Positions 1 to 10,585 are shown, counted from the stretch's first letter. The stretch is 64,000 nucleotides of DNA from Vibrio sp. ES.051 (GCF_002563795.1 NZ_PDJL01000004.1:1116001-1180000); one strand, 5' to 3'. A program made the numbers and translations. Notes: generated from the sequence alone by a model not told the origin.

Positions 1-2463
1 GATCTCTCTCATGGTTACCCGAAAGACGGTGAATTTGCCGCTACTGCATTGCGCGTTACGGAATCGGTATGTCGTGAAAAGCGTCAACAGATTAATGATA
101 AGTTCCCAGCCCTAAACCGTTTCTTAACAGGTTACGATTTAAAAAATGCGTTAAATGAAGACGATGATAGTTTCGATATCACTCGTATTCTGTGTGGGGC
201 CGAAGGTTCGCTGGCGTTTATTACTGAAGCGAAGTTAAACCTGACGCCAATTCCGAAAGCGCGGACGTTGGTTAACGTAAAATACAGTAGCTTTGACTCA
301 GCACTGCGCAACGCACCATTCATGGTTGAAGCGAATGCGCTCTCTGTCGAAACCGTTGACTCTAAAGTGCTTAATCTCGCGAAGCAAGATATCGTCTGGC
401 ACACCGTGAGTGATTTACTTACCGATGTTCCAAATAAAGAAATGCTGGGTATCAATATGGTGGAATACGCAGGTCAGGACGAAGAAAACGTCGCGGCGCA
501 GGTTGCGGCGCTGACCGCCAAGCTCGATACTATGTTGGAAACAGAAGAAGCGGGCATTATCGGCTACCAAGTCTGTAGCGACCTTGCGAGTATCGGACGT
601 ATTTATAATATGCGCAAAAAAGCGGTGGGGTTACTGGGCGCGACAAAAGGACGTGCTAAGCCAGTCGCATTTGCTGAAGATACTTGTGTGCCGCCTGAAA
701 ACTTGGCGGATTTCATTGTTGAATTCCGTGAGCTTCTGGACGGTAAGTCACTCAATTACGGCATGTTTGGTCATGTGGATGCGGGTGTTTTACACGTGCG
801 CCCTGCGTTGGATTTATGTGATCCATACCAGGAAGCACTGATGCATGAAATCTCTGATGAAGTGGTCAAACTGGTGGCGAAATACGGCGGTTTGATGTGG
901 GGAGAGCACGGTAAAGGCTTTCGCTCTGAGTATGGCCCGGAGTTCTTTGGCCAGGAGTTGTTCACCGAGCTGCGACGCGTAAAGTCGGCATTCGATCCAC
1001 ACAATAAAATGAACCCAGGAAAAATCTGCACACCGCTAGACAGTGGTGCAGAATTAGTAAAAGTGACAGGCACCAAACGCGGCTACTTCGATCGTCAGAT
1101 TGATGTTCAGGTTCGTGACAGCTTCAAGCAAGCAATGGAATGTAATGGTAATGGCCTGTGTTTTAACTATGACACCAGTTCTCCGATGTGCCCTTCTATG
1201 AAAGTCACGGCAGATCGCCGTCACTCACCAAAAGGGCGGGCGGGGTTAGTTCGTGAATGGTTGCGTCAGCTCACTGAACAAGGGATCGATATCCTTGACT
1301 TAGAGAAGCAAACGCTAGAAAACAAAACCCCGATAAAAACCATGATTGAGCGTGTTCGTCACTCCATTAACCGTCGTCACGATTATGACTTTTCACATGA
1401 AGTTTATGAAGCAATGAATGGTTGTTTGGCATGTAAAGCGTGTGCGAGTCAGTGCCCGATTAAAGTTGATGTGCCGAGTTTTCGTTCACGCTTTTTAAAC
1501 ATCTATCACTCTCGTTACCAACGTCCAGCGAAAGATTATCTGGTTGCGAACATAGAGACTATGCTGCCGATGATGGCGAAAGCGCCAGGTGTCGTAAATG
1601 GTGTTTTGAAGCAGTCGTGGGTGAAAAGCTTAACGGCATCCACGGTTGGGTATGTCGATGCGCCGTTGTTATCAATACCTACCCTGAAACAACGAGTAGA
1701 GTCGCTGACAACGCCTTATGATCTGCAAGCACTCAGCGGTTTGTCTTCGTCTGAAAAGAGCAAGCATGTTTTAATTGTTCAAGATCCATTCACTAGCTAC
1801 TACGATGCCGATGTTGTAGAAGATTTCGTTAAGCTATTGAAAAGTCTGGGCATGCATCCGGTGCTTCTGCCATTTAAACCGAATGGTAAAGCGCAACACA
1901 TTAAAGGCTTCCTACGTCAATTTAAAGACACTGCCTCCGATACGGCGAAGTTCTTGGCGATGGTAGCGGATCTGGATATCCCATTAGTTGGCGTCGATCC
2001 TGCTTTAGTGCTGTGTTATCGAGATGAATACGCTGAAGTGCTGGGCAGTAAGCGAGGCGATTTCGAGGTGCTAACGGTTCACGAATGGTTATACCCGAGG
2101 CTAGAAGAGTTCGAAGTAGGTAAGCAATCAACAGAACAGGAACCGTGGTATCTGTTTGCGCATTGTACTGAAAAAACCAAAATGCCTAACGCTGAAAAGG
2201 AATGGGGTGCGATTTTTTCTCATTTTGGCGCTGTGCTTAATACCGTTCCCGTCGGCTGTTGTGGCATGGCTGGCACGTTTGGTCATGAAGTTGATAAAGT
2301 ATCAATGTCAAAAGACATTTATAATCTAAGCTGGAAACCAAACTTAGAGGCGTTAGATAGTGAGCGATGTTTGATGACTGGTTACTCATGCCGAAGCCAA
2401 GTGAAACGTTTTGAAGGTATAAAGCCTAAACATCCCGTTCAGGCGCTGTTAACTTTGATATAA
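1..2463 (+). CDS. ydiJ: YdiJ-like FAD-linked / 4Fe-4S oxidoreductase, 5' partial
   Basis: The reading frame is open from the first base, so the gene starts outside the window; about 820 residues are present, and the E. coli YdiJ family is about 1,000, so roughly 200 N-terminal residues of the FAD-binding domain are missing. A TTG at 49 would be an internal start and is not the real one. What is seen: the C-terminal half of an FAD-linked oxidase, then two cysteine clusters (CNGNGLC near 1138-1158 and CLACKACASQCP near 1420-1455) typical of a ferredoxin-like 4Fe-4S domain, then a cysteine-rich tail with a GCCGMAG motif (2257-2277). The family oxidises a D-2-hydroxyacid; E. coli YdiJ has been linked to D-2-hydroxyglutarate oxidation. 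Substrate here is inferred from the family. Followed directly by a strong terminator. Confidence 0.9.
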   Translation, partial: DLSHGYPKDGEFAATALRVTESVCREKRQQINDKFPALNRFLTGYDLKNALNEDDDSFDITRILCGAEGSLAFITEAKLNLTPIPKARTLVNVKYSSFDSALRNAPFMVEANALSVETVDSKVLNLAKQDIVWHTVSDLLTDVPNKEMLGINMVEYAGQDEENVAAQVAALTAKLDTMLETEEAGIIGYQVCSDLASIGRIYNMRKKAVGLLGATKGRAKPVAFAEDTCVPPENLADFIVEFRELLDGKSLNYGMFGHVDAGVLHVRPALDLCDPYQEALMHEISDEVVKLVAKYGGLMWGEHGKGFRSEYGPEFFGQELFTELRRVKSAFDPHNKMNPGKICTPLDSGAELVKVTGTKRGYFDRQIDVQVRDSFKQAMECNGNGLCFNYDTSSPMCPSMKVTADRRHSPKGRAGLVREWLRQLTEQGIDILDLEKQTLENKTPIKTMIERVRHSINRRHDYDFSHEVYEAMNGCLACKACASQCPIKVDVPSFRSRFLNIYHSRYQRPAKDYLVANIETMLPMMAKAPGVVNGVLKQSWVKSLTASTVGYVDAPLLSIPTLKQRVESLTTPYDLQALSGLSSSEKSKHVLIVQDPFTSYYDADVVEDFVKLLKSLGMHPVLLPFKPNGKAQHIKGFLRQFKDTASDTAKFLAMVADLDIPLVGVDPALVLCYRDEYAEVLGSKRGDFEVLTVHEWLYPRLEEFEVGKQSTEQEPWYLFAHCTEKTKMPNAEKEWGAIFSHFGAVLNTVPVGCCGMAGTFGHEVDKVSMSKDIYNLSWKPNLEALDSERCLMTGYSCRSQVKRFEGIKPKHPVQALLTLI

Positions 2464-2475
2464 TCACATCAAATT

Positions 2476-2500
2476 AAGCCCAGTTTTACTGGGCTTTTTT
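2476..2500 (+). terminator. Rho-independent terminator after ydiJ
   Basis: Eight-base-pair stem AAGCCCAG / CTGGGCTT with a five-base loop followed by a run of Ts; it starts 13 bases after the ydiJ stop codon. Confidence 0.9.
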
Positions 2501-2536
2501 AGAAGTCACATACAACAATTTCAAAGGATATGAATC

Positions 2537-2998
2537 TTGAGAAAACTTGAACTCAAAGTCCCACCTGTTGCGGTGTTTTTGTTGGTCATACTACTCATGT
2601 ATGGACTGACAGTTCTGGTGCCGAGCCTGAATATTAGTGTGCCCTTTGTAGAGGTTGTGGTTGGCGGGTTAACTTTGCTCTCTGGTTATATGGGCATTGC
2701 TGGTGTATATGAATTCCATAAAGTAAAAACGACGGTTAACCCTGTAAAGCCTGATACGGCCTCTTCCGTGGTGAGAACTGGCGTATTTGCTTTTTCTCGC
2801 AACCCGATGTATGTGGCGCTACTGCTCCTAATCATTGCAATTGGTTTGTGGTGGCAGCATTTGAGTGTGGTGCTTTGTGGCGTCGTATTTGTCAGTTATA
2901 TGAATCGATTTCAAATCAAGCCAGAGGAACGTGTTCTAGAGCGATTGTTTGGTGAAGAGTATGTGGATTATAAAAACCATGTCCGCCGCTGGATTTGA
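2537..2998 (+). CDS. Isoprenylcysteine carboxyl methyltransferase-family membrane protein
   Basis: A 153-residue protein with about four hydrophobic segments. The second half carries the ICMT/phospholipid-methyltransferase signature: RNPMYVA (about residue 90) and a C-terminal EERVLERLFGEEYVDYK stretch ending in RRW. Bacterial members are integral inner-membrane proteins of mostly unknown substrate; prenyl-cysteine is not expected in bacteria. The start is TTG at 2537, supported by AAGGA at 2523-2527; an ATG at 2530 is in another frame and stops quickly. It stands alone between two terminators, so it is probably its own transcription unit. Confidence 0.8.
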   Translation: MRKLELKVPPVAVFLLVILLMYGLTVLVPSLNISVPFVEVVVGGLTLLSGYMGIAGVYEFHKVKTTVNPVKPDTASSVVRTGVFAFSRNPMYVALLLLIIAIGLWWQHLSVVLCGVVFVSYMNRFQIKPEERVLERLFGEEYVDYKNHVRRWI

Positions 2999-3036
2999 GC
3001 GTCGAGTTCGGTTTCATTTGGATAAGAAGTAAAAAG

Positions 3037-3067
3037 AAAGCCCAACATCAGTTTTGAGCTTTTTTTA
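3037..3067 (-). terminator. Terminator between convergent genes, better formed on the minus strand
   Basis: Arms AAAGCCCAA and TTGAGCTTT (plus strand) contain one C-A mismatch. Read on the minus strand the same position becomes a G-U wobble, so the nine-pair stem is intact and is followed by TTTCTTTTT. It therefore best serves the minus-strand DUF3581 gene, and may also stop the plus-strand methyltransferase transcript. Confidence 0.7.
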
Positions 3068-3102
3068 TTTAAATACATTTTTGCGCTTCTTGAGGCAGTC
3101 GA

Positions 3103-3828
3103 TTAGGCTGCCTTAACGTACTTTGCTAAAAACGCATCCTTACGCTCATTAAAGCGTTGTACCAGATCATCGACCGCATCTTGGTCGTAGGGTTTCAGTC
3201 CACTTGCAACCATGCGTTTGATGCCTTTTCCTACCACTTCGCCATCTTCTTTAAACGCAAAGTTTAGAGTGACAACACCGCGCTTTCCTTCGACATCGAA
3301 TGTTGCGCCAGTGAAATCAACTTCAGGATGCGTTAGGTTTAAGTGAGAAAACTCCACTTCCATGCTTTCGTAGATAACCAGTGGACGTTGGCAGTTGATC
3401 ATCATCTGCTTTTCTTCCATTAGTGGCACCATGATGTGCGGGAAGTTCATACCTGAAAACTGAACGTAGTTTGTGACAACATGCTCGATAAATTCGGGGT
3501 CGTGATTAATTTCACCTTCACGAGACATCCGCAAGTACTCTTTGCCTGCTTCGTCAACGACGGCGCTTTCTTTTTCACACTTATTCTCAATATGAAGTGC
3601 AACACCATCGTTGACCATGCCTGAAAAACTGAAGCGCATCTTTTGGCTAACGCCTTCTTTGCTGAGGAGAACAGCGAAAAGCAGATCGCCAGGGACGCAA
3701 AAACGCTTGTTGTCTTCATCATGAATGGGGTTGTAGTCGCCCGCTACGCGTTTAGCAAAGTGACTTGCTTGCTCACGAGTGAATTGAAACTGGTGATTAG
3801 TGTTTGAAAAATAAGGTGTTAGAAACAT
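3103..3828 (-). CDS. DUF3581 family protein with hot-dog-like motif
   Basis: About 241 residues from the ATG at 3828. The frame is open 27 codons further upstream, but that extension reads like non-coding sequence, whereas MFLTPYFSNTNHQFQFT starts the recognisable domain. Near the N-terminus GDYNPIHDE resembles the D-x-N-P-x-H motif of MaoC-type hydratases and related hot-dog folds, followed by VPGDLLFA. No signal peptide or membrane segment. The family is common in gamma-proteobacteria and its function is not established; a thioester- or acyl-related role is only an inference from the motif. No strong ribosome-binding site is visible. Single gene, convergent with the upstream methyltransferase. 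Confidence 0.7.
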   Translation of the reverse strand: MFLTPYFSNTNHQFQFTREQASHFAKRVAGDYNPIHDEDNKRFCVPGDLLFAVLLSKEGVSQKMRFSFSGMVNDGVALHIENKCEKESAVVDEAGKEYLRMSREGEINHDPEFIEHVVTNYVQFSGMNFPHIMVPLMEEKQMMINCQRPLVIYESMEVEFSHLNLTHPEVDFTGATFDVEGKRGVVTLNFAFKEDGEVVGKGIKRMVASGLKPYDQDAVDDLVQRFNERKDAFLAKYVKAA

Positions 3829-4059
3829 AATTTTTACGTAGTAACCAAAACTGTAGGGGATTATATGCGAATATCTGAGTAGCAATGGTCCATCCAGTGA
3901 AAACTTCACCGTATCTTAACAATGAGACACTATTTCGGCAGATAAATGTTTAAAAAACGCATGCTTAAGCGACTCTTTTATTTGTAGAAGGAATAAATGT
4001 ACTACTCGGCTTGAACGATTCTACATAACGTATAAAGCAGTCACTGCTGAATAGCAGTA

Positions 4060-4097
4060 TAGACACAAAAAGGCTCCACGTTTTAGGTGGAGCCTTT
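4060..4097 (-). terminator. Terminator of the hut operon
   Basis: An eleven-base-pair perfect stem (AAAGGCTCCAC / GTGGAGCCTTT, 4069-4079 with 4087-4097) followed on the minus strand by TTTTTGTGTCT. It begins about 44 bases after the hutH stop. Confidence 0.9.
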
Positions 4098-4140
4098 AAC
4101 CTATCAAATTATTTTAGAATGAGACATTCATCGGGTCGGA

Positions 4141-5676
4141 TTAAGAGACACTTGGCAATAGGTTTTCTGGCATTAAAGAGTTGTGAACCGCCAGTTTAAG
4201 TAGTGTGTTCGCTTGTTCAATGTCTGGTGCGAAGTAACGGTCTTTATCGTAGAAAGAGACCTCCTCACGCAGTATCTGCTTTGCAATTTCAATGCGCTCA
4301 GAAGATTTTTTTGGAGAACGGAAATCTAAGCCTTGTGCGGCAGAAAGGTATTCCACTGCCAAAATGCCACGAGTGTTTTCGCCCATTTCTTTCAATCTTC
4401 GGGCCGCAAACGTCGCCATTGAAACGTGGTCTTCTTGGTTGGCAGAGGTTGGCAAGCTGTCGACTGATGCGGGATGAGCTAAGGTTTTGTTCTCACTTGC
4501 AAGTGCGGCAGCGGTTACTTGAGCAATCATAAAACCAGAGTTTACTCCACCATTATCGACTAAGAACGGCGGTAATTTCGATAGAGCGCTATCGATAAGG
4601 AGTGCCATACGACGTTCAGATAAGCTGCCGATTTCAGCGATAGCAAGAGCGAGGTTGTCGGCTACCATCGCAACGGGTTCAGCATGGAAGTTACCACCTG
4701 AGATAATGTCATCATCTTCGGAAAATACGAGTGGGTTATCAGACACTGAGTTTGCTTCTACTTGAAGCACCTCTGCAGCACTGCGAATTTGTTGTAAACA
4801 TGCTCCCATTACCTGTGGTTGGCAACGCAGTGAATATGGATCTTGTACTTTCTCACAGTTGGTGTGGGATTCTCCAATTTCGCTGGTGGTATCGAGTAGA
4901 TAACGGTATGCGAAAGCCGCATCCATTTGGGTTCGATGGCCACGAACGCGATGAATGCGTGGATCGAATGGACGTCGGCTGCCTAATGCTGCTTCTACTG
5001 ACATTGCGCCACATACGGTTGCTGAAGCAAATAAATCCTCTGCAATAAATAAGCCTTCCAATGCAAATGCGGTAGAGGCTTGCGTCCCGTTAAGTAGTGC
5101 GAGGCCTTCTTTAGGTGCAAGTGTGATGGGTTCTAACCCTGCAATTTTTAGGGCTTCTAGGCCAGAAATGATGTTGCCATTGTGACGAGCTTGTCCTTCA
5201 CCTAGTAGCACAGTACTCATGTGAGCGAGGGGAGCTAAATCACCGGATGCCCCAACAGAGCCCTTTTTAGGTACGCAAGGGTAAACTTGCGCATTGACTA
5301 GGTCGGTAAGCATATTAATGACTTTTAAACGAATACCGGAAAAGCCACGAGACAGACTATTAATTTTCAATACCATCATCAGACGAACCGTTTCATCTGA
5401 CATAAACTCACCGATGCCAGCGGCATGAGATAGCACGATACTGCGTTGTAGGGTTTCTAAATCTTCTGGTGCTATTCGTGTGTTAGCCAGTAGACCAAAA
5501 CCCGTGTTGATTCCGTAAACCGTCCGATCTTCTGCGATGACCCGATCCACGACTTGCGTGCTTTCTTCAATAGCCGGAATGGCTTCAGGATCCAAAGTAA
5601 GGTTGACTGGTGAACGGCTCACTTGGCGTAGTTCGTTTAAGCTAATATGACCTGGCTTTAGCGTTAAATTTAACAT
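4141..5676 (-). CDS. hutH: Histidine ammonia-lyase
   Basis: Removes ammonia from L-histidine to give urocanate, the first step of histidine degradation, in the cytoplasm. 511 residues, the usual family size. The GASGDLAPL motif (Ala-Ser-Gly) is the tripeptide that cyclises to the MIO electrophilic cofactor. The start chosen is the ATG at 5676: AAGGA lies eight bases upstream, while an in-frame ATG three codons earlier (5685) has no spacing from that site, and the longer open frame overlaps hutU. It is the last gene of hutI-hutG-hutU-hutH, 11 bases after the hutU stop, and is followed by the operon terminator. Confidence 0.97.
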   Translation of the reverse strand: MLNLTLKPGHISLNELRQVSRSPVNLTLDPEAIPAIEESTQVVDRVIAEDRTVYGINTGFGLLANTRIAPEDLETLQRSIVLSHAAGIGEFMSDETVRLMMVLKINSLSRGFSGIRLKVINMLTDLVNAQVYPCVPKKGSVGASGDLAPLAHMSTVLLGEGQARHNGNIISGLEALKIAGLEPITLAPKEGLALLNGTQASTAFALEGLFIAEDLFASATVCGAMSVEAALGSRRPFDPRIHRVRGHRTQMDAAFAYRYLLDTTSEIGESHTNCEKVQDPYSLRCQPQVMGACLQQIRSAAEVLQVEANSVSDNPLVFSEDDDIISGGNFHAEPVAMVADNLALAIAEIGSLSERRMALLIDSALSKLPPFLVDNGGVNSGFMIAQVTAAALASENKTLAHPASVDSLPTSANQEDHVSMATFAARRLKEMGENTRGILAVEYLSAAQGLDFRSPKKSSERIEIAKQILREEVSFYDKDRYFAPDIEQANTLLKLAVHNSLMPENLLPSVS

Positions 5677-5687
5677 CTCTTTCATCC

Positions 5688-7385
5688 TTACTTGAGCTTC
5701 TTCAGTTCTTCGTTGAGCATTGGCAAATCTAGCCCTTGCTCTGCTGCACATTGTTTAGCGATATCGTATCCGGCATCAGCATGACGCATGACGCCGGTTG
5801 CTGGGTCGTTATGTAGCACGCGGGCTATACGTTGTGAGGCATCTTCACTGCCGTCACAGCAGATAACCATACCTGAGTGTTGCGAGAAGCCCATACCTAC
5901 GCCACCACCGTGGTGCAGTGAAACCCAAGTAGCGCCGCCAGCTGTATTGAGTAGTGCGTTTAATAGTGGCCAGTCTGATACGGCGTCAGAACCGTCCATC
6001 ATGCCTTCTGTTTCTCGGTTCGGACTCGCTACAGAGCCTGAATCTAAGTGGTCGCGACCAATGACAACGGGGGCTTTAAGCTCACCATTTTTTACCATTT
6101 CGTTGAATGCTTGACCGAGACGTTCACGATCTCTTAACCCAACCCAACAGATTCGTGCTGGTAAGCCTTGGAACTGAATACGTTCGCGTGCCATATCTAG
6201 CCAGTTATGTAGATGTGGATTATCTGGGATCAGCTCTTTTACTTTTTGGTCCGTTTTGTAGATATCTTCTGGATCGCCAGATAGCGCAGCCCAGCGGAAG
6301 GGACCAATACCCTCACAGAATAGAGGGCGAATGTAGGCTGGAACGAAGCCAGGGAAGTCAAATGCGTTTTCTACGCCTTCTTCCAATGCCATCTGACGGA
6401 TGTTGTTACCGTAATCGAGCGTGGCGGCGCCGCGGTTTTGCAGATCGAGCATGGCTTGAACTTGTACGGCCATGGATTTTTTCGCAGCTTTGACCACCAT
6501 TGCTTCATCTTGCAGGCGTATTTCTGCCGCGTGAGACATGCTCCAGCCTTGTGGCAAGTAGCCATTGAGTGGGTCGTGTGCAGACGTTTGGTCTGTCACA
6601 ACATCAGGCGTGATATTACGTTCTACCAATTCAGAGAAAACGTCTGCTGCATTACCTAATAGCCCAACCGACACTGGTGTATTTGATTCTTTGACGATGG
6701 CCAGCGCTTCATCCAAAGATGTCGCTTTCTTGTCGACATAGCCTGTACGTAGACGGTAATCAATACGCGATTCATCGCATTCAACCGCAATCATAGAGAA
6801 ACCCGCCATCGTACCAGCAAGCGGCTGTGCGCCCCCCATACCGCCAAGGCCACCAGTCAGAATCCAACGGCCTTTTGCTTCGCCGTTAAAGTGTTTCTTC
6901 GCAACCGAAACGAAAGTTTCGTAGGTACCTTGAACGATGCCTTGTGAGCCAATGTATATCCAGCTGCCAGCGGTCATTTGGCCGTACATCATCAAGCCTT
7001 GTTTATCGAGCTCGTTGAAGTGTTCCCAGTTTGCCCAATGAGGGACGAGGTTTGAGTTTGCAATTAGCACGCGTGGGGCGTTTTTATGGGTAGGGAAAAC
7101 ACCAACAGGCTTGCCTGATTGAACTAAAAGCGTTTGGTTATCTTCGAGTCTTTCAAGTACTTCAACAATCTTGTCGTAGCACTCCCAGTTTCGTGCTGCG
7201 CGGCCAATGCCGCCGTATACCACCAATGAATGTGGGTGTTCTGCCACATCAGGATCGAGGTTGTTCATCAGCATACGAAGAGGGGCTTCGGTTAGCCAAG
7301 ATTTCGCGCGCAGTTTATCTCCGTGAGGTGCACGAATTGTTCTGCTTGTATCAAGTCGTGGATCTTGTCCCTGGCGCTGTGTCAT
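5688..7385 (-). CDS. hutU: Urocanate hydratase (urocanase)
   Basis: Converts urocanate to imidazolonepropionate using tightly bound NAD+ as electrophile. 565 residues, typical for the family. The glycine-rich [13 protein letters not shown] segment (near residue 175) is the NAD+-binding loop, and a Cys-containing [12 protein letters not shown] region and [15 protein letters not shown] close to the C-terminus are characteristic. The start is the ATG at 7385 ([11 protein letters not shown]) with AAAGGAG six bases upstream; 35 further open codons are non-homologous. It lies 73 bases after hutG and 11 before hutH, in one operon. Confidence 0.97.
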   Translation of the reverse strand: MTQRQGQDPRLDTSRTIRAPHGDKLRAKSWLTEAPLRMLMNNLDPDVAEHPHSLVVYGGIGRAARNWECYDKIVEVLERLEDNQTLLVQSGKPVGVFPTHKNAPRVLIANSNLVPHWANWEHFNELDKQGLMMYGQMTAGSWIYIGSQGIVQGTYETFVSVAKKHFNGEAKGRWILTGGLGGMGGAQPLAGTMAGFSMIAVECDESRIDYRLRTGYVDKKATSLDEALAIVKESNTPVSVGLLGNAADVFSELVERNITPDVVTDQTSAHDPLNGYLPQGWSMSHAAEIRLQDEAMVVKAAKKSMAVQVQAMLDLQNRGAATLDYGNNIRQMALEEGVENAFDFPGFVPAYIRPLFCEGIGPFRWAALSGDPEDIYKTDQKVKELIPDNPHLHNWLDMARERIQFQGLPARICWVGLRDRERLGQAFNEMVKNGELKAPVVIGRDHLDSGSVASPNRETEGMMDGSDAVSDWPLLNALLNTAGGATWVSLHHGGGVGMGFSQHSGMVICCDGSEDASQRIARVLHNDPATGVMRHADAGYDIAKQCAAEQGLDLPMLNEELKKLK

Positions 7386-7458
7386 TTCAGACTCCTTTAG
7401 TTTCTCGTGATGACCAAGTCCTTGCTCAGCCGTAATAATAAGTGGCATCGAGGATATG

Positions 7459-8469
7459 TTATGGTTTGTGCTGCTTCTCCGCCATGGCATTAGCGATGTC
7501 CCAGCACAAGCGGGCAGCTAGGCGTGCGGTTTGACTATCAACATCATAATTCGGGTTGTATTCGGCGATATCAGCCAGCATGAGCTTATTTTTGTAATGA
7601 AGAATTCGGTCTAAAAATGGTGCGATTGTGTCGTAACTTACTCCTCGAGCCGCGGGAGCGCTGACTCCTGGCGCGGTTGCCGCTGGAAATACATCCAAAT
7701 CAATGGTCAGGTAGAGATAGTCACAATCGTCGATAAAGTGCTGAAGCTGGGTTAGGTGGTAGCTATGGTTTAAGTAGCTGAGTTGATTATCTTCGACGTA
7801 CCACACATTAAGAGCGTCCGCTTTTTCGAATAACGCTTTGGTATTGCTGCAGCGGCTTACCCCCAAGCACGCATAGTGAAAATCCCAGTCGTTACGCTGG
7901 CAAAAATGATGAATTTGGTTGAAGGGGGTGCCAGAGCTTGGTCTGATGTCGGCGATGCTGCTCTCGAATGCGCGTAAGTCGAAATGCGCATCGAAATTGA
8001 TGATACCGATTTTAGGCTTCTTTTCTGGATGGTGCGCTTTAAAATACTCCGCTAAGCCGGAAAAAGAGGCCCACGCAATCTCATGCCCACCACCTAACAC
8101 GATGACTGGTGTGTGAGGCAGTGCGCTTGAAATGGTTGCCGCACATAGAGATTGGCTCTCTTCCAGTAAGTCGTCTTCGCACACCACGGTACCTAAGTCA
8201 TACAGTGGGGCGTCTTGGTGCCATGCTAAATTAGCGAGTGCTCGTCGGATTAAGTCTGGTGCTTTTTTCGCGCCGATACGGCCTTTATTTCTTGCTACGC
8301 CAGCGTCGGTGGCAAATCCTAATATGGAGACGCCTTGCGAGATTTTATCCAACTCGTTACTTTTTTGGCGTTGAACCACGTGATGAATTCGCTGACCAAG
8401 TTTGCCGTCCTCGGCATCATGACGGCCTTGCCAATGAAATAGGGGAGAGTGTAGGTCTGATTGAGACAT
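7459..8469 (-). CDS. hutG: Formimidoylglutamase
   Basis: Hydrolyses N-formimino-L-glutamate to glutamate and formamide, the last hut step in this route; a Mn-dependent member of the arginase/ureohydrolase fold. 336 residues. The metal-binding motifs are visible: [16 protein letters not shown] and TIDLDVFPA with the following [11 protein letters not shown]. The ATG at 8469 follows the hutI stop by one base and has GGAGG eight bases upstream, inside the end of hutI, so hutI and hutG are translationally close. The presence of hutG and absence of hutF indicate the three-enzyme-plus-formimidoylglutamase pathway. Confidence 0.96.
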   Translation of the reverse strand: MSQSDLHSPLFHWQGRHDAEDGKLGQRIHHVVQRQKSNELDKISQGVSILGFATDAGVARNKGRIGAKKAPDLIRRALANLAWHQDAPLYDLGTVVCEDDLLEESQSLCAATISSALPHTPVIVLGGGHEIAWASFSGLAEYFKAHHPEKKPKIGIINFDAHFDLRAFESSIADIRPSSGTPFNQIHHFCQRNDWDFHYACLGVSRCSNTKALFEKADALNVWYVEDNQLSYLNHSYHLTQLQHFIDDCDYLYLTIDLDVFPAATAPGVSAPAARGVSYDTIAPFLDRILHYKNKLMLADIAEYNPNYDVDSQTARLAARLCWDIANAMAEKQHKP

Positions 8470-8470
8470 G

Positions 8471-9721
8471 TTATTGGCCTCCGTGTGAAATGTATTCACC
8501 ATTTACTATACGACCTACTAGACGTTTTGCTCCTACTTGATAGCTTAAATCAGCAGGGCTTTCGATATCCCAGATAGAGAAGTCCGCATCAAACCCTACT
8601 TTGATGGTGCCACGTGAGTTTTGATAACCCAGAGCTTTGGCTGCATTTTGCGTTACACCACGCAGTGCTTCTTGCGGTGTAAGGCGAAATAGTGTGCACG
8701 CCATATTCAGCATGAGTGTGAGATCAGAAAACGGTGATGTACCTGGGTTGACGTCCGTAGCAATTGCCATCGGCACGTTATGCTCTCTCAACAACTCAAT
8801 CGGTGGTAACTGAGTTTCTCTTAGAAAATAAAAAGCGCCAGGCAGTAGAGTGGCGACAGTGTTTGAGCGAGCAAGTGCTTTAACACCTTGCTCATCTAAA
8901 AACTCGATGTGATCCGCTGACAGACCGTTGTATTGCGCAGTGAGGGCTGTACCACCGAGATTCGAAAGTTGCTCTGTATGCCCTTTAACCTTTAAGCCGT
9001 GGCGTTTTGCAGCTACAAACACTTTTTCTGTTTGTTCAAGATTGAAACCAATCGATTCACAAAAAACATCGACACTCGTGGCTAATTCTTCCTTTGCGAC
9101 AACAGGGATTATGTCCTGACAAATGTGCTCAATATAGTCATCTGCACGGCCTTGGAACTCCGGCGGAATGGCGTGAGCGGCAAGAAGTGTCGTGGTGATT
9201 CTAACTTTGCGCTCTTGTTCAAGCATTTTGGCTGCACGGAGCATTTTTACTTCATCATTCAGTGTCAATCCGTAGCCTGATTTTACTTCCACCGATGTCA
9301 CCCCACTAGCAAGTAAACCATCTAAGCGAGGGAGAGCAAGCTCAACTAATTGTTCTTTTGTTGCCGATCGCGTGGCATGTACCGTTGAAAGAATCCCTCC
9401 GCCTTGCTTAGCGATTTCTTGATACGGCACACCGTTTAAGCGCATTTCGAATTCGTTTGCACGATTACCTGCGTAAATTAGGTGGGTATGACAATCGATT
9501 AAGCCAGGGAGTACAAGTTTGCCTTGGAGGTCGATAGTTTGAGGATAATGTTGAGGTGATAATAGAGACTCGGTTTGCGGATTGTCTTCGCCATTGGCAC
9601 AAGTACTGATCGCAACAATTTTTCCAGTTTGAATACCAATACGAGCTAGAGGCGTAGGGCGGTAACCTTGTTCTCCTGATTGCATTGTAACCAGACGTGC
9701 GTTTTGAATCAGCAAATCCAT
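8471..9721 (-). CDS. hutI: Imidazolonepropionase
   Basis: Opens the ring of 4-imidazolone-5-propionate to give N-formiminoglutamate; a Zn/Fe amidohydrolase. 416 residues. The metal-binding [12 protein letters not shown] motif, KVKGHTEQ and [12 protein letters not shown] are visible. The start is the ATG at 9721, with AGGGG seven bases upstream; the 24 extra open codons cross the promoter and operator and are not coding. First gene of hutIGUH, directly behind the inverted repeat at 9730-9773. Confidence 0.96.
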   Translation of the reverse strand: MDLLIQNARLVTMQSGEQGYRPTPLARIGIQTGKIVAISTCANGEDNPQTESLLSPQHYPQTIDLQGKLVLPGLIDCHTHLIYAGNRANEFEMRLNGVPYQEIAKQGGGILSTVHATRSATKEQLVELALPRLDGLLASGVTSVEVKSGYGLTLNDEVKMLRAAKMLEQERKVRITTTLLAAHAIPPEFQGRADDYIEHICQDIIPVVAKEELATSVDVFCESIGFNLEQTEKVFVAAKRHGLKVKGHTEQLSNLGGTALTAQYNGLSADHIEFLDEQGVKALARSNTVATLLPGAFYFLRETQLPPIELLREHNVPMAIATDVNPGTSPFSDLTLMLNMACTLFRLTPQEALRGVTQNAAKALGYQNSRGTIKVGFDADFSIWDIESPADLSYQVGAKRLVGRIVNGEYISHGGQ

Positions 9722-9729
9722 GTGAGTGC

Positions 9730-9793
9730 CCCTATTTATTTGTATTTTTAAATGTATATACAAATAAATAGGGCAAAACAGAAATGATGACAA
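9730..9793 (-). promoter_or_regulatory. hutI promoter with overlapping HutC-type operator
   Basis: On the minus strand TTGTCA (9788-9793) and TATTTA (9765-9770) are 17 bases apart, a good sigma-70 promoter. The -10 lies in the right arm of a perfect 16-base inverted repeat (CCCTATTTATTTGTAT at 9730-9745; ATACAAATAAATAGGG at 9758-9773). Nested in it is TGTATATACA (9753-9762), itself a palindrome and like the GntR/HutC core known from other gamma-proteobacteria. A repressor bound here would cover the -10 and start site. Operator assignment is inference; the repeat and promoter spacing are seen. Confidence 0.75.
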
Positions 9794-9849
9794 GAGTTGT
9801 GTTGCAGAAGTGTGATCAAAACATAGAGGGTGTTAAGTGGGTATGTTAT

Positions 9850-10557
9850 TTAAAGGAGAACTTTTGAGCTCAGCTTGTATTTGTTGCCAGGGTGATAAAG
9901 CAATGCAGTACTGACCAGTTTGTCTTGACTCCAAGTCCGTCGGTTGAGCAGTAAGCACGGCTCATGAGCCTGCATTTTTAGATCTTGCATAATACGACCA
10001 TCTGGCATAATTGCTTCAACAGTATGCTCTATAGCGTTAAGTGGACAGTTATCTGAAAGATATTGGTTAGGGGTGATGTGAGTGAAGTCTTGGGTTAAAT
10101 ACAGTGGCGCATATTGGCGGTTTACCCAACGTAACTCTAATTGGATGGGAGTGTTGTTTTCATAGTGAATGATCTCACTATAAAACACTGTAGTACCGAG
10201 CATGACGCCCAACTTGGTCGCGATGTTATCATCGGCTTTTATAGCCACTTGTTTGAGCACTTTGCTGCGGTATTGTCGTCCTCGGTCACTCACTTCTTCA
10301 GCAATATTTCGAATATCTAACAGTGGAGATTGTGATTTTTCTACAGGAGCGCAAACAAACGTGCCGAGCCGAGGTCGGCGTTGCAGTTTTCCTTCGTTCA
10401 CGAGGTCCCTGATTGCTTTGTTTACTGTCATTCGGCTGACGCCAAATTGATCGGTAAGCTCAATCTCAGTAGCGATACGATGACCGACTATCCACTCTCC
10501 AGCATCAATTTTATCGAGGATAAATTGTTTGATTTGAATGTAGAGTGGTACAGACAT
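9850..10557 (-). CDS. hutC: Histidine utilisation repressor, GntR family
   Basis: 235 residues: an N-terminal winged helix-turn-helix (about residues 5-70, with the GVSRMTVNKAIRDLVNEG recognition region) and a C-terminal UTRA ligand domain. HutC proteins repress hut operons and are released by urocanate. The ATG at 10557 has AAAGGAA upstream at good spacing. It lies upstream of hutI with its own 5' region, so it is transcribed separately, and a site resembling the hutI operator lies just before its start, consistent with autoregulation. Confidence 0.93.
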   Translation of the reverse strand: MSVPLYIQIKQFILDKIDAGEWIVGHRIATEIELTDQFGVSRMTVNKAIRDLVNEGKLQRRPRLGTFVCAPVEKSQSPLLDIRNIAEEVSDRGRQYRSKVLKQVAIKADDNIATKLGVMLGTTVFYSEIIHYENNTPIQLELRWVNRQYAPLYLTQDFTHITPNQYLSDNCPLNAIEHTVEAIMPDGRIMQDLKMQAHEPCLLLNRRTWSQDKLVSTALLYHPGNKYKLSSKVLL

Positions 10558-10572
10558 AATGATTCCTTTATT

Positions 10573-10585
10573 TGACTATACAAAT
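10573..10585. promoter_or_regulatory. Candidate HutC autoregulatory site
   Basis: TGACTATACAAAT matches 11 of 13 positions of TGTATATACAAAT in the hutI operator and lies 16 bases upstream of the hutC start codon. Similarity is seen; function is inference. Confidence 0.45.

Noticed and set aside
9811..9826. CRP site for the hut promoter
   Set aside because: Only one half (TGTGA) matches; the other half does not, although the position near -60 is suggestive.
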